A DNA stretch of 5,448 nt from Faecalibacterium prausnitzii (GTDB taxonomy: Bacteria > Bacillota > Clostridia > Oscillospirales > Ruminococcaceae): the NCBI GenBank assembly GCA_002313795.1, contig DCCL01000080.1:895-6342 (forward strand), in the 5' to 3' direction. A program made the position numbers and the translations under genes. Positions 5,281 through 5,448 of this stretch are shown here, piece by piece; the stretch's first letter is position 1, and every line of letters starts with the position of its first letter. Under the pieces are notes generated by a model. The model worked only from the letters and a program-made list of their open reading frames with translations, had not been told where the DNA came from and did no database searches.

Positions 5281-5448
5281 TCAGCTGAACAACTTTTTCA
5301 GCCAGCCGAACAGACCGCCGCCGGAGCTGCCGGAATCAGATGCTGTGCTGATGGAAACGCCGGTGTAATAATGTTTGAGGATGTTCTTATAGCTCATCCC
5401 CTCCTCGGCAGCATAGCCCACCGCGCCGCACTGGCTCATGCCCACGCC
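5281..5448 (-). CDS. SpoIID/LytB-domain protein, C-terminal end only
   Basis: The frame is open from the right edge to a TGA at 5283-5281, giving the last 55 residues. It begins GVGMSQCGAVGYAAEEGMSY and continues KNILKHYYTGVSI, the signature end of the SpoIID/LytB domain (consensus like GVGMSQYGA...G.SY..IL.HYY.G). In SpoIID this domain is a lytic transglycosylase acting on peptidoglycan during engulfment; LytB-type relatives are cell-wall hydrolase modifiers. A Ser/Gly-rich stretch (STASDSGSSGGG) and a short amphipathic, basic-aromatic tail, LFGWLKKLFS, follow the domain. A Cys replaces the usual aromatic residue after MSQ. The start, any signal peptide and the catalytic N-terminal part are outside the window. 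No clear terminator follows; the next gene has its own promoter. Whether it is true sporulation SpoIID or a vegetative homologue cannot be told from this fragment. Confidence 0.85.
   Translation of the reverse strand, partial: GVGMSQCGAVGYAAEEGMSYKNILKHYYTGVSISTASDSGSSGGGLFGWLKKLFS

Noticed and set aside
1..5448. CRISPR arrays, tRNA or rRNA genes, insertion sequences, attachment sites.
   Set aside because: I saw no spaced direct repeats, cloverleaf, transposase motifs or terminal inverted repeats on either strand.

Overview
The window looks like part of a cell-surface polysaccharide locus in a GC-rich Gram-positive (Firmicutes/Clostridia-type) chromosome. The coding sequence is GC-rich while the promoters and terminators are AT-rich. 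Shine-Dalgarno sites are strong, promoters are sigma-A-like, and a SpoIID/LytB-family protein lies at the edge. An Oscillospiraceae/Ruminococcaceae gut bacterium fits, but that is inference from style and protein flavour, not a database match. All recognisable genes are on the minus strand, so the biological reading order runs from 5448 down to 1.

Reading in that direction: (1) the last 55 codons of a SpoIID/LytB-domain protein (5448-5281). (2) A 165-base gap with an extended -10 promoter and two TGTACA palindromes one helical turn apart. (3) A two-gene glycosyltransferase operon: an 808-residue protein with tandem GT2 domains behind an N-terminal coiled-coil extension (5115-2689), and 25 bases later a GTG-started WbbL/RfbF-like GT2 enzyme, probably a rhamnosyltransferase (2663-1872). 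(4) A gene-free 461-base stretch (1871-1411) that is densely regulatory: a perfect consensus promoter (TTGACA-17-TATAAT), a 5' hairpin, two tandem intrinsic terminators, a second promoter, and a roughly 200-base structured leader. (5) rfbA/rmlA (1410-523) and, 16 bases on, the first 168 codons of rfbD/rmlD, cut by the left edge.

RfbA and RfbD are the first and last enzymes of dTDP-L-rhamnose synthesis. The glycosyltransferases next door are of types that build rhamnose-containing polymers, so donor synthesis and sugar transfer are encoded side by side. The two middle enzymes, RfbB and RfbC, are not in the window and may lie past the left edge.

The most interesting item is the intergenic stretch between the two operons. 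A consensus promoter begins five bases after the glycosyltransferase stop codon and faces two intrinsic terminators with no credible ORF between. It therefore encodes either an undescribed small RNA of about 100-175 nt or a terminator-gated leader for the rhamnose operon.
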